Source of the DNA: Eubacterium sp. UBA3279
GTDB taxonomy: Bacteria > Bacillota > Clostridia > Lachnospirales > Lachnospiraceae
Assembly: GCA_002361775.1 (NCBI GenBank)
Contig: DETV01000008.1
Location: 1 to 31,633, forward strand
Length of the DNA stretch: 31,633 bases
Direction: 5' to 3'
Shown here: one piece after another, positions 8,293-16,319 of the stretch
How positions within the stretch are numbered: the first letter of the stretch is position 1
How the letters are laid out: each line of letters begins with the position of its first letter
The notes under the pieces: generated by a model
The model's input: only the letters and a program-made list of their open reading frames with translations
Told to the model about the DNA's origin: nothing
Databases searched by the model: none
Made by a program: the position numbers and the translations under genes

Positions 8293-10491
8293 TCAGGAAT
8301 CTTTTGACTCCAGCATCATATTTTTAAGTGCAACTGCAAATGCGTTATTCAACGGTTCTTCTGCCTCTTTTTTCTGCTTTTTCATATATGCAGCCACATC
8401 TTTTTTCGATACACCTCCACCTTCTGCTTTTCTTCTTTCCTGGAACCTGGACAATCTTTCTTTATGTCCGCAGGAACAAACGAAGGTGCTGTCTTCCCCT
8501 TTTCCGATCATCTCCATTTTTTTATGGCAGACCGGACACCGGGCATTTGTCACTCTGGAAATAGTCTCCCGGTACCCACATTCCCGGTCCTGACATACCA
8601 GCATCTTGGAATTTTTTCCATTTACCGCCAGCAGCCGTTTTCCACAATTGGGACATTTTTTGCTGGTAAGGTTATCATGGCGGAAGGTTCCTTCCTGTAC
8701 CCGGATCTGATTCACTATTTCCACAGTGTACTGGCGGATATCTCCCATGAATTTTTTATCGTCTAACTTTCCCTCCGCAATCCGGGAAAGTTTCATTTCC
8801 CATTGAGCCGTCAATTCCGGTTTTTTCAGATCTGAAGGCACTAATTTTAAAAGCTGTCTTGCTTTAGAAGTCAGATGTATTTCGTTTCCCTTCTTTTCCA
8901 GAAGAAAACTGTGAAATAATTTTTCGATAATATCTGCTCTTGTGGCAACCGTTCCCAATCCTCCGGTCTCTCCCAGAGTTTTTGCCATTTCCCGATCCCG
9001 GGATTCCATATATTTCACCGGATTTTCCATAGCTGAAAGCAAAGTGGCTTCTGTAAAATACGGAGGCGGCGTGGTTTTTCCTTCTCTCATGGAAAAATGC
9101 ACCCCATCCACTACCTCTCCTTCTTTGAGATGAGGCAGTATCTGACTTTTCAGTTCCGGATCTGTTTCCTCTTCCTCCAGCTTTTCATAAACCTCTCTAA
9201 ATCCCGGACTGATGATAACATCTCCCCGGGCAACAAATTCTTCTCCTGCGCATTCTGCAACAAGAGTAGTTTCTTCATATTCGCAGGGAGGATACAAAAC
9301 ACTTAAAAATCTCCGTACCACCAGATCATATATTTTTCTTTCTTCATTGCTCATACGTGTAAGATCTACAAACTGCTCTGTGGGAATAATCGCATGATGA
9401 TCTGAAACTTTACTGTTATTCACAAAGGAGAGTTTTTTCGCTTCCAGCTTTTTCCCCCGCACCTGTGCAGCCAGTTTTCTGTAAGGACCGGTTCCACACG
9501 CTTCTAATCGTTCCGGAATCGTAGATACCACATCTTCCGTCAGATAACGGGAATCCGTTCTCGGGTAAGTAAGTACCTTATGATTTTCATACAGTCTCTG
9601 CATGATGTTTAAGGTTTCCTTTGCGGAAAATCCAAACTTTTTGTTGGCATCTCTCTGAAGCTCTGTAAGATCATACAAAAGCGGAGGAAATGTTTTCTTT
9701 TTCTTCCTTTCCACTTTCCGGATACAGAAGGAGTCTTTTTTTACATTTTCCAGGATTTTTTCCATTTTCTCTTTCTGAAAAGAACGAAAACTGCCGGATT
9801 TTTTATCTTTCCAGGTATAGGTTACCCCATCTGCTTTGGCGGTCAGACCATAATAAGGCTCAGCAACGAAATTTCGAATTTCTTCTTCCCTCCGGGCAAT
9901 CATTGCCAGTGTGGGCGTCTGTACCCGTCCGCAGGACAACTGAGCATTATGCTTACAGGTCAAAGCTCTGGTAGCGTTAATCCCCACCAGCCAGTCTGCT
10001 TCTGCCCGGGACACCGCCGCATGGTATAAATTATCATATTCTTTTGCGTCTTTCAGATGAGAAAATCCCTCCCGGATCGCCTTATCTGTCACCGAAGAAA
10101 TCCAAAGCCTTTTACACGGCTTTCTGTTTCCTGCTTTTTTAAGGATCCATCTGGCTACCAGTTCTCCTTCTCTTCCCGCATCTGTGGCAATCACAATATC
10201 CTTTATATCATTTCTGTGGATCAGTGATTTTACCACCTGATACTGACGTCCCGTCTGACGGATTACCTCAATTTCCATTTTCTTCGGCATAATGGGAATA
10301 TCATCCATATTCCAGGTTTTGTATTTTTTATCGTATCCTTCCGGATCCTGCAGCGTTACCAGATGCCCCATTCCCCAGGTAACCACATATCTGCTGCCTT
10401 CGATAAAACTGTTATTCTTTTTATCACACCTTAAAACCCGGGCAATATCTCTTCCCACCGATGGTTTTTCTGCAATTACTAATGTTTTCAT
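8293..10491 (-). CDS. topB: DNA topoisomerase III
   Basis: Type IA topoisomerase of 732 aa that passes single strands to decatenate and relax DNA. Toprim domain at residues 1-145 with Glu8 in IAEKPS and ATDAGREGE (Asp104); catalytic Tyr309 in TYPRTDSRYL; QTPTLAMI at 191-198 and GLGTVATRADIIE at 512-524 are further family marks. The C-terminus has two four-cysteine zinc ribbons (about 614-640 and 653-675) and a basic tail, as in Firmicutes TopB rather than the shorter E. coli form. Its ATG overlaps the stop of the ATP-grasp gene by 4 nt (ATGA), with only a weak ribosome binding site, so translation is probably coupled. Co-expression with a thiol-ligase pair is unexpected and may be just operon packing. 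Confidence 0.96.
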   Translation of the reverse strand: MKTLVIAEKPSVGRDIARVLRCDKKNNSFIEGSRYVVTWGMGHLVTLQDPEGYDKKYKTWNMDDIPIMPKKMEIEVIRQTGRQYQVVKSLIHRNDIKDIVIATDAGREGELVARWILKKAGNRKPCKRLWISSVTDKAIREGFSHLKDAKEYDNLYHAAVSRAEADWLVGINATRALTCKHNAQLSCGRVQTPTLAMIARREEEIRNFVAEPYYGLTAKADGVTYTWKDKKSGSFRSFQKEKMEKILENVKKDSFCIRKVERKKKKTFPPLLYDLTELQRDANKKFGFSAKETLNIMQRLYENHKVLTYPRTDSRYLTEDVVSTIPERLEACGTGPYRKLAAQVRGKKLEAKKLSFVNNSKVSDHHAIIPTEQFVDLTRMSNEERKIYDLVVRRFLSVLYPPCEYEETTLVAECAGEEFVARGDVIISPGFREVYEKLEEEETDPELKSQILPHLKEGEVVDGVHFSMREGKTTPPPYFTEATLLSAMENPVKYMESRDREMAKTLGETGGLGTVATRADIIEKLFHSFLLEKKGNEIHLTSKARQLLKLVPSDLKKPELTAQWEMKLSRIAEGKLDDKKFMGDIRQYTVEIVNQIRVQEGTFRHDNLTSKKCPNCGKRLLAVNGKNSKMLVCQDRECGYRETISRVTNARCPVCHKKMEMIGKGEDSTFVCSCGHKERLSRFQERRKAEGGGVSKKDVAAYMKKQKKEAEEPLNNAFAVALKNMMLESKDS

Positions 10492-11834
10492 TTTTCGTCT
10501 TCTTTCACCACCAACGTGGCAACTGCCCGTTCATTATACTGGGAAGAAATAATTCCTCCTGTAGAAAGCCGGGAATAAATTCCTGCAAATTCTCCGTTGT
10601 ATACGTAAAGCCCTGTCATATTGGTATAGGATTCAAACTGAGGCTCTTTATCCCGGAAACAAATATTATCTGTGCGGTATGGATGGTAATATTCCTGATA
10701 GATATAATTCTTATTCCAATGGCGATGTACAATATCTTCCCATTCACCATCGTCATAATCCACCCCTGCAAATACTCCACGGGAAGCATAAGAATCCAGC
10801 GGCTTAATAATCCACCTGTCTTTCTCATCCAGAATCTCATCCATACGGCAGAAGCGGCTGTCCATCAGGTTAGTATAAGGAATATGTTCTTCCACAAACT
10901 GTCTCTCTTCTTCTGTGAGAAATTCCATAGTAGCCTTCTCTCTCAGCATTTTAAACAGCCATTTATTGTGAGGAATCTGAGTACAGACAGAACCGATCAC
11001 ACATACATTCTGATCTTTTACTGCCTGGATAAATGGCCGGATTTCATCGTAATGAGCCATAATATCGCAGGTTACCGCCCGACGGTATATTACATCAATA
11101 GGATGACCGGACGCGGAATACAAAACTCCATTCTCATACTTCATATCCCGGATATTGCATATTTCCACCTGATATCCCGCCTTTTCAAACCGGGCTGCAA
11201 ACTCCTTAAATTCATTGACACAGCAGTGATCCATAAAATCTGTAATCACCACATAGGGATTCTCTACCTTTTTTTCATAAGTCTGATACAGATTCATCAA
11301 CGATTCTACCCAACTGTCATATAACTCAAAGGTGGTAAATTCATATTTTTTCAGCATTTCCTGATGAGCATTATCTAAAGCCAAAGCCTGATTCAAAACG
11401 TAATCCTCATTCATGGCGCTGGTTCCATCCGTATTGATTTCACAAAACTTGAAACTCCAGTCATCCTCGTGAAAGAAAATATCAAACCGGGCAATCGGCA
11501 GTACAGAATCATAAAGATTAGGCACCAGAATTAACTCTTCCAATTCTTTTGAAAATGGGAAAAATTTTCGATATGCCGGATTATTAATGTACTCCCGGGT
11601 TACTTTTGTAAGAATTCCATACGTTGTCTTTACGATCCAACGAAAATATTCAATTTCTTTTTCAGTAAAAATCTTGGGAATATGAAGCGTATGAACAACC
11701 AGCCCGTTATACGCTGCCGTAGAATGATCCAGATATTCCTTGATCGCCTTTCCCGATTCAGAGCTTTCCTCCTGATGTTCCTGTATATACTGTTTATATT
11801 CCTCCGTGATTTTTTTCATGGTTTCACTTTTCAT
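10488..11834 (-). CDS. Circularly permuted ATP-grasp ligase, glutathionylspermidine synthase-like
   Basis: 448-aa protein with the C-terminal synthetase fold of glutathionylspermidine synthase and its relatives. Visible: RFDIFF with Arg116/Asp118, CEINTDGTSAMNED with Glu132/Asn134/Asp136 (metal/ATP site in the family), DVIYRRAV (247-254), WIIKPLDSYASRGV with Lys344, the IYQEYYHPYR segment with Glu381, and a terminal YSRLSTGGIIS. The family joins a carboxylate to an amine using ATP. There is no amidase domain. It overlaps the upstream glutamate-cysteine ligase gene by 11 nt, so it most likely acts on gamma-glutamyl-cysteine, adding glycine, another amino acid or a polyamine. The ATG at 11834 is 14 nt from AAGGAG; Met6 is an alternative start even further from it. 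The product is inferred, not known. Confidence 0.8.
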   Translation of the reverse strand: MKSETMKKITEEYKQYIQEHQEESSESGKAIKEYLDHSTAAYNGLVVHTLHIPKIFTEKEIEYFRWIVKTTYGILTKVTREYINNPAYRKFFPFSKELEELILVPNLYDSVLPIARFDIFFHEDDWSFKFCEINTDGTSAMNEDYVLNQALALDNAHQEMLKKYEFTTFELYDSWVESLMNLYQTYEKKVENPYVVITDFMDHCCVNEFKEFAARFEKAGYQVEICNIRDMKYENGVLYSASGHPIDVIYRRAVTCDIMAHYDEIRPFIQAVKDQNVCVIGSVCTQIPHNKWLFKMLREKATMEFLTEEERQFVEEHIPYTNLMDSRFCRMDEILDEKDRWIIKPLDSYASRGVFAGVDYDDGEWEDIVHRHWNKNYIYQEYYHPYRTDNICFRDKEPQFESYTNMTGLYVYNGEFAGIYSRLSTGGIISSQYNERAVATLVVKEDEK

Positions 11835-13056
11835 AATAATCTGTCAAACTCCTTTTTTCTTCTACCAACTGTTCCAAAACATCCAAAAATGATTTTTCAT
11901 TTCCTTCCAGATGTTCCCTGGCTGTCGCAAGCACTTTCTTCAGATACAAATCTGCTTTTTCACCGTAAATTTCTCCCTCAAATCCCTGCTTCATCAGACT
12001 CTCTTCTGCCTGTAAGATATCCTCTTCTGAAATTTCCCCATTCAGAATCTGCTCCAGTGCATCCTCATAATAGAAAATCCCTTTTATCAATGCCAGATAC
12101 CCCATCACATAAGGGAATGGCATACTGTCAGCTCCCCGAATCTCCAGGTAATGTTTCAGCCGCACATCCACAAAGGTCATAGACAATACATGCTCTATCT
12201 CTTCCGGCATCATATCCCTGTCTTTCCACTGTCCTCTGGCCGTCTGATCGTCCACGTACACAGCTTCTCCCTTTTGAGGAATAAAAATCAGAGGCAGTTC
12301 CATCAGGTATTTTCCATACTTTTCAAAACCAAAATCATCATCAAAAAGTCCGGGAACAACACCGCACCGTTTCGGATCCACGTGCTTCCAGATCATGGTT
12401 CTTGCCATATGTTCCTGATAGCGTTTTCCCTCAAATACAGGAGAACAGTCCGTGAGAAATTTAATGGCGGGCGTCAGAATATAAGCTGCTCTTATTTTTC
12501 TTACAAAATCCCGTTCACTGAAATAATCCACGGAAATCTGTGTGGAAGCCGTTCCCCGCATCATATTGATTCCTGTATTCCCTGCCTTCTGAAAATAGGC
12601 ATCCATATACTCATACCGCTTTTTGGGAATCAGCTTTAACTCCCGGACCCGGCTGACCGGCTGATATCCTTCAGTTACCAGTTCATACCCCCATTCTTCC
12701 AACAGAGGTTCCCATTGTTTAAGAAAACTATGATAAATATTACGGATCTCACAGATGCATCTTCTTGGATTGATACTGATTTCCAACTGTGCTGCCGGTT
12801 CCAGTGTAAGGGAATATTCATTGTTATATAGTCCTAAAAGCTGATCTCCCTCGTAATGAAAATGAGAATAGCAATGCTTCATTCTTTCCAGCAACGCTCC
12901 CACTCCATGCTCTCCATAATAAGAAACACTTTCTTTTGTATCTTTTTTCACTACAAAATGTTCCACTTCCAGACCCAGCTTCTGAAAACAATTCTCTTTA
13001 CAGCCATTCTGGAAATATTCTGTCAAACGAGACAGATTTCTTTCGTATTGCTTCAA
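11824..13056 (-). CDS. Glutamate-cysteine ligase, plant/proteobacterial (GCS2) type
   Basis: 410-aa ligase that should join the gamma-carboxyl of glutamate to cysteine using ATP, the first step of glutathione-type thiol synthesis. Sequence support: LGLEVEHFVV with Glu30/Glu32 (metal-binding strand), LEPAAQLEIS (85-94), MMRGTASTQISVDY (165-178), CSPVFEGKR, GLFDDDFGFEKYGKY (236-250) and RLKHYLEIRGAD (299-310). These line up with conserved blocks of plant GSH1 and alphaproteobacterial GshA rather than with E. coli GshA or the bifunctional GshF common in Firmicutes. The start codon is TTG, placed 7 nt after GAGG; no in-frame ATG gives a better N-terminus. It is the first gene of a three-gene operon with the ATP-grasp ligase and topB. 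Substrate specificity is inferred from family. Confidence 0.87.
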   Translation of the reverse strand: MKQYERNLSRLTEYFQNGCKENCFQKLGLEVEHFVVKKDTKESVSYYGEHGVGALLERMKHCYSHFHYEGDQLLGLYNNEYSLTLEPAAQLEISINPRRCICEIRNIYHSFLKQWEPLLEEWGYELVTEGYQPVSRVRELKLIPKKRYEYMDAYFQKAGNTGINMMRGTASTQISVDYFSERDFVRKIRAAYILTPAIKFLTDCSPVFEGKRYQEHMARTMIWKHVDPKRCGVVPGLFDDDFGFEKYGKYLMELPLIFIPQKGEAVYVDDQTARGQWKDRDMMPEEIEHVLSMTFVDVRLKHYLEIRGADSMPFPYVMGYLALIKGIFYYEDALEQILNGEISEEDILQAEESLMKQGFEGEIYGEKADLYLKKVLATAREHLEGNEKSFLDVLEQLVEEKRSLTDYYEK

Positions 13057-13111
13057 AATAATACCTCGAATTCTTTCCGTTTATCCCTGCATTTGTTTCT
13101 TTACCTTTTTC

Positions 13112-13140
13112 ACTATACCATATTCATCTCTTATTATAAA
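13112..13140 (-). promoter_or_regulatory. Candidate promoter of the glutamate-cysteine ligase operon
   Basis: On the minus strand: TTTATA, 17-nt spacer, extended -10 TGgTATAGT (-10 at 13112-13117). It lies between the tRNA-Thr terminator and the TTG start at 13056. The -35 is poor, so the extended -10 carries the call. Confidence 0.45.
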
Positions 13141-13184
13141 TATTATTTCCCTTTTTTTTTCAAAAAATGATAAAATTTACAGAC

Positions 13185-13222
13185 AAAAAAACTCTTACAA
13201 AAGTCCGGACTTCTGTAAGAGT
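13185..13222 (-). terminator. Terminator of the tRNA-Thr transcript
   Basis: Minus-strand hairpin with outer stem ACTCTTACA / TGTAAGAGT and inner AAGTCC / GGACTT, followed by seven T residues (13191-13185). It separates the tRNA gene from the glutamate-cysteine ligase operon. Confidence 0.92.
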
Positions 13223-13233
13223 TTTCTGATTAA

Positions 13234-13306
13234 AGCTGAAAATGGGACTTGAACCCACGACCCCTTCATTACGAGTGAAGTGCTCTACCAACTGAGCTAT
13301 TTCAGC
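13234..13306 (-). tRNA. tRNA-Thr (anticodon CGT)
   Basis: 73-nt cloverleaf on the minus strand. Acceptor GCTGAAA pairs with TTTCAGC; the D arm is GCTC/GAGC with AGTTGGTA loop; the anticodon stem CTTCA/TGAAG holds the loop CTCGTAA, giving anticodon CGT (reads ACG, threonine). The T arm is GTGGG/CCCAT with TTCAAGT loop. CCA is not encoded. It has its own consensus promoter and terminator, so it is transcribed alone. Confidence 0.97.
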
Positions 13307-13328
13307 CTGCTGAACAAGTTCGTTATAA

Positions 13329-13357
13329 ATTATATGGTGTATTTGTGCTTTTGTCAA
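13329..13357 (-). promoter_or_regulatory. Consensus sigma-A promoter of tRNA-Thr
   Basis: Minus strand: TTGACA (13357-13352), 17-nt spacer, TATAAT (13334-13329), a perfect match to both consensus boxes. The -10 box ends 22 nt upstream of the mature tRNA 5' end. Confidence 0.93.
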
Positions 13358-13369
13358 GGATTTTCTGAT

Positions 13370-13511
13370 TTACTCACCACTATTTCCCATAAAATTCGAT
13401 GAAAATCAGCCTTTTTACTTGCATTTTGTTCTTTTTTCCGAGTTTTATAAAATTACTCACCATTTTTTTCATGGAATTCATGGTGAGTAATTTCAAAAAA
13501 TAGCTGATTTT
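13370..13511. repeat. Nested inverted repeats with a repeated TTACTCACCA motif between the aminotransferase and tRNA-Thr
   Basis: Inner arms: AAATTACTCACCAT (13450-13463) and its exact complement at 13480-13493, 14 bp with a 16-nt loop. Outer arms: AAAATCAGC (13402-13410) and GCTGATTTT (13503-13511). A third copy of TTACTCACCA lies at 13370-13379, just upstream of the tRNA promoter. Read on the minus strand, the inner hairpin is followed by TTTTATAAAA and could terminate the aminotransferase transcript. The nested design and the third motif copy are more than a terminator needs. No ORF is present here. Confidence 0.65.
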
Positions 13512-13532
13512 AATCTGTTTACTTCTTTTATT

Positions 13533-14702
13533 CTATAATTTTCGAAAAGCTTCCAATGATCTTTCCACTTTTTCTGTTTCAATACAATATGCAATACGAA
13601 AATATCCGGGACAGCCGAAGGTATCTCCCGGCACAAGTAAAAGATCTTTTTTCATAGCCCGCTTGCAAAAGGATACTGCATCCTTTTCTTTTGCTTTCGG
13701 AAACATATAAAATGTTCCGCCGGGACGGACAATTTCAAATCCCAGACGGGTAAGCTCCGTATACAGAATCTGAGCATTTTTTTCATATACCGATAAATCT
13801 GCCGTATCATACAGACAGTCTGCCACGGCCAACTGAATAATAGAAGCGGGACAATTATGACCAATTCCCCGGGAAATCTGTCCACACATCTCTATGATCA
13901 CAGCAGCATCCTCGCATTGAGGGGAAACCGCCACATATCCTATTCTCTCTCCCGGTAGGGATAATGATTTACTGAAAGAATAACAGGTAATCGTATTCTT
14001 ATAATATTTTCCAATATAAGGATCATCTACTCCTGTAAAGGTTATCTCCCTGTAAGGTTCATCGGAAATCAGATAAATAGGATGGCTGTACTCCTGCGCC
14101 TTTTCTTCCATGATTCCGGCAAGTTTTTCAATCGTTTCCGTGGTATATACGATTCCGGAAGGATTGTTGGGACTGTTGATCAAAACCGCAGTCACATCTT
14201 CCGTCAGCATCTGACTGAATTTTTCAAAGTCCACCTGAAAACCTTTCAGATCCGGCGGCACCACCTTCAATTTTGCTCCCGTCAGATTAACATAGGGCTG
14301 ATATTCCGGAAAATAAGGAGCAAATGTTAAAATAGAATCTCCCGGGACTGTCACAGCGCGAAATGCATGAGCCAGCGCTGCTGCCGCTCCGGAACACATG
14401 AAAATATGCTCTTTTTTATATTCCAGTCCAAAACGGTCTTTCAGCGATTTTGCCACCGCTTCTCTCACACTGTCAATCCCCAGGCTGGGACTGTAACCGT
14501 GTAAAGTAAGAGGACTTTCCCTGTCGAGAAGCTCTTTCATTTTTCTTGTAAACTTGTCCGGTACAGGAACAGAAGGATTTCCAAGACTGTAATCAAAGAC
14601 ATTTTCCCTTCCGATTTCTTTTGCTCGTTCCGATCCATAAGAAAAAATCTCACGGATTACGGATTTGGCTCCTAACATCTTCCTGTATTCTTCTGCTATC
14701 AT
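13533..14702 (-). CDS. Pyridoxal phosphate-dependent aminotransferase, class I/II
   Basis: Fold-type I aminotransferase, 389 aa from the start chosen here. It moves an amino group between an amino acid and a 2-oxo acid; substrates are probably aspartate- or aromatic-like but cannot be fixed. Visible motifs: FDYSLGNPSVPVP, INSPNNPSGIVY (Asn contacting PLP), ISDEPYREI with the Asp for the PLP nitrogen, and Schiff-base Lys245 in YSFSKSLSLPGERIGY. The reading frame is open 29 codons further upstream to 14789 and would overlap the L,D-transpeptidase, but the ATG at 14702 has a good ribosome binding site (GGGAAGGATG) and gives a normal N-terminus. It follows the L,D-transpeptidase by 46 nt, so they are likely co-transcribed. 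Confidence 0.92.
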   Translation of the reverse strand: MIAEEYRKMLGAKSVIREIFSYGSERAKEIGRENVFDYSLGNPSVPVPDKFTRKMKELLDRESPLTLHGYSPSLGIDSVREAVAKSLKDRFGLEYKKEHIFMCSGAAAALAHAFRAVTVPGDSILTFAPYFPEYQPYVNLTGAKLKVVPPDLKGFQVDFEKFSQMLTEDVTAVLINSPNNPSGIVYTTETIEKLAGIMEEKAQEYSHPIYLISDEPYREITFTGVDDPYIGKYYKNTITCYSFSKSLSLPGERIGYVAVSPQCEDAAVIIEMCGQISRGIGHNCPASIIQLAVADCLYDTADLSVYEKNAQILYTELTRLGFEIVRPGGTFYMFPKAKEKDAVSFCKRAMKKDLLLVPGDTFGCPGYFRIAYCIETEKVERSLEAFRKL

Positions 14703-14748
14703 GATTTCATCCTTCCCTTTTCCCTGATTGTAAAACTCTTCTTTCTTC

Positions 14749-16200
14749 TCAATACACAATAACCGGCGTTCCCACCGACACTGTTTCAAATATAGTTTTT
14801 GCGGCTTTCAATGGAGTATTGATACATCCATGAGAACCATTGGTCAGATAAATGTCTCCTCCAAAATTATTTCCTCTGCTGGCAAGGTCGTGTATACCCA
14901 CTCCATTATTAAAAGGCATCCAATAATGAACAAAAGCAGTATATTCCGGCTCTCCGTTTTCATCTCGAGGTCCTTTCATGGTATACTCTGTCTTTTTCCA
15001 GAAAATCGGCCAGCACCCATTTTTCGGCGTTGCATGCCCGGGAATCGCCATATTTCCAGTCACCACCGGAGTCTCGACTACCACCTGACCATCCTTGTAG
15101 CACCACATAGTCTGCTGGTCAATACTGATTTCTACATAGACATTTCCCAGATCGTCTTTCCCGGTTCCCTGTCCTTTTTTCTCATAAACCAGCTCCATCT
15201 CTCCCTGTTTTCCTTCCGCTATGGCTGACGTCAGTTCTTCTATAGATTTTTCCCTGTCTACCAGCCAACCATATTTATTGGTGGATAATGTTATCTTCTC
15301 TCCACTGTGGGTTGTAAATTTTCTTTTTCCTCCATAGGTGTCTCTCATATCCGCCAGTTGGGAAATAAATTTTTCAATCTGCTGCATATCCACTGTATAA
15401 GTTCCCTGTTCATCCTGAGTAAGCCAGGATTTTAAAACTTTGTGATCCACAACATATGTTTCTCCACATACCTGATAGGTAAGATTCGCCCTGGTCAATT
15501 GATTCATCATATTCACCTGAATATTCAGTTCTTCATTGTCCCGGTAAATCTCCGGTTTCAGGTAACAGTCTTCTTCTGTCAGAGATAACTGTGTTACCCC
15601 GTTCTGAATGGAGTCTTTGATCAGATTATGTACTTTTTCCCTGTCCAGAGCATTTCCTTCCACCTCAGGCACGATTTCATAGCCGGTATCAGTCTCCTGC
15701 ATATAAGCATTTTCCGGCTGGATCACGCTCACATCCCGTATAAACGGCAGACTGTCTAAAATAGGTTCCACACTGGATTCTTCATAGGAAAAATTCGCCG
15801 ATACCTGATATTTTCCCCCCTGAAAGGCTCTTTGGAGCCATTCCAGAGGTTTTTGCTCTGTCAGAAGATCGTCCACCCCGTAATCATCCACATAAGTAAG
15901 ATGAAGCTGGGGTCCGGTGATCACATAAGAATCCCCTTCCCGGTCAGTGATCGTCAGATCATAACTGTCGATCTGCTCCTGAATCTTCTTCTTTACCTCT
16001 TCCGCCGTCATATAACTGCAGTCAATCCCATTAATCCATGTATCTTTATAAAAATGGCGGGTAAAGTATCCTGCCCGCCATATATATGCCGCCACCGCCG
16101 CCAAAACAACAATCAGCACAGCAGCAGTAAGAATCAGCACTCTCCAGATTGATTTTCTTTTGTTCTTTTCCTTTACCTTTGTTTCGTCCCTTACTTCCAT
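14749..16200 (-). CDS. L,D-transpeptidase with peptidoglycan-binding domains
   Basis: Cell-wall enzyme of 483 aa, anchored by one N-terminal helix (about residues 19-43) after a basic cytosolic start; the bulk is extracellular. Residues about 55-330 hold repeated peptidoglycan-binding-4 type modules (for example NGIDCSYMTAEEVKKKI and LSTNKYGWLVDREK). The C-terminal 130 residues form a YkuD catalytic domain with the nucleophile Cys459 in SHGCINTP and an upstream GVGIHDL His. The family makes 3-3 cross-links in peptidoglycan or attaches proteins, and resists most beta-lactams. Length and layout match clostridial L,D-transpeptidases. The promoter candidate lies just upstream, separate from mscS. 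Confidence 0.93.
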   Translation of the reverse strand: MEVRDETKVKEKNKRKSIWRVLILTAAVLIVVLAAVAAYIWRAGYFTRHFYKDTWINGIDCSYMTAEEVKKKIQEQIDSYDLTITDREGDSYVITGPQLHLTYVDDYGVDDLLTEQKPLEWLQRAFQGGKYQVSANFSYEESSVEPILDSLPFIRDVSVIQPENAYMQETDTGYEIVPEVEGNALDREKVHNLIKDSIQNGVTQLSLTEEDCYLKPEIYRDNEELNIQVNMMNQLTRANLTYQVCGETYVVDHKVLKSWLTQDEQGTYTVDMQQIEKFISQLADMRDTYGGKRKFTTHSGEKITLSTNKYGWLVDREKSIEELTSAIAEGKQGEMELVYEKKGQGTGKDDLGNVYVEISIDQQTMWCYKDGQVVVETPVVTGNMAIPGHATPKNGCWPIFWKKTEYTMKGPRDENGEPEYTAFVHYWMPFNNGVGIHDLASRGNNFGGDIYLTNGSHGCINTPLKAAKTIFETVSVGTPVIVY

Positions 16201-16229
16201 TTCCCTGAAATTCTCCCCTGTTCGACAAA

Positions 16230-16271
16230 ATTATACAATCTTTATTATATACTTTCCAACAGGGATTTCAA
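16230..16271 (-). promoter_or_regulatory. Promoter region of the L,D-transpeptidase gene
   Basis: Minus strand: TTGAAA (16271-16266), 16-nt spacer, TATAAT (16249-16244). A second TATAAT lies at 16235-16230 and could pair with TTGGAA at 18-nt spacing. Either would give a short leader before the ATG at 16200. Confidence 0.65.
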
Positions 16272-16319
16272 TTTCATTTCTCTTAAAATTCAAAACGGAA
16301 TGTAATGAAACTGTAAAAA

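Noticed and set aside
10461..11324. 287-codon plus-strand frame opposite the ATP-grasp gene
   Set aside because: Overlaps a well-supported minus-strand gene and shows no recognisable domain or ribosome binding site.
14703..14789. N-terminal extension of the aminotransferase
   Set aside because: It overlaps the end of the L,D-transpeptidase gene and lacks family similarity; the ATG at 14702 has a better ribosome binding site.
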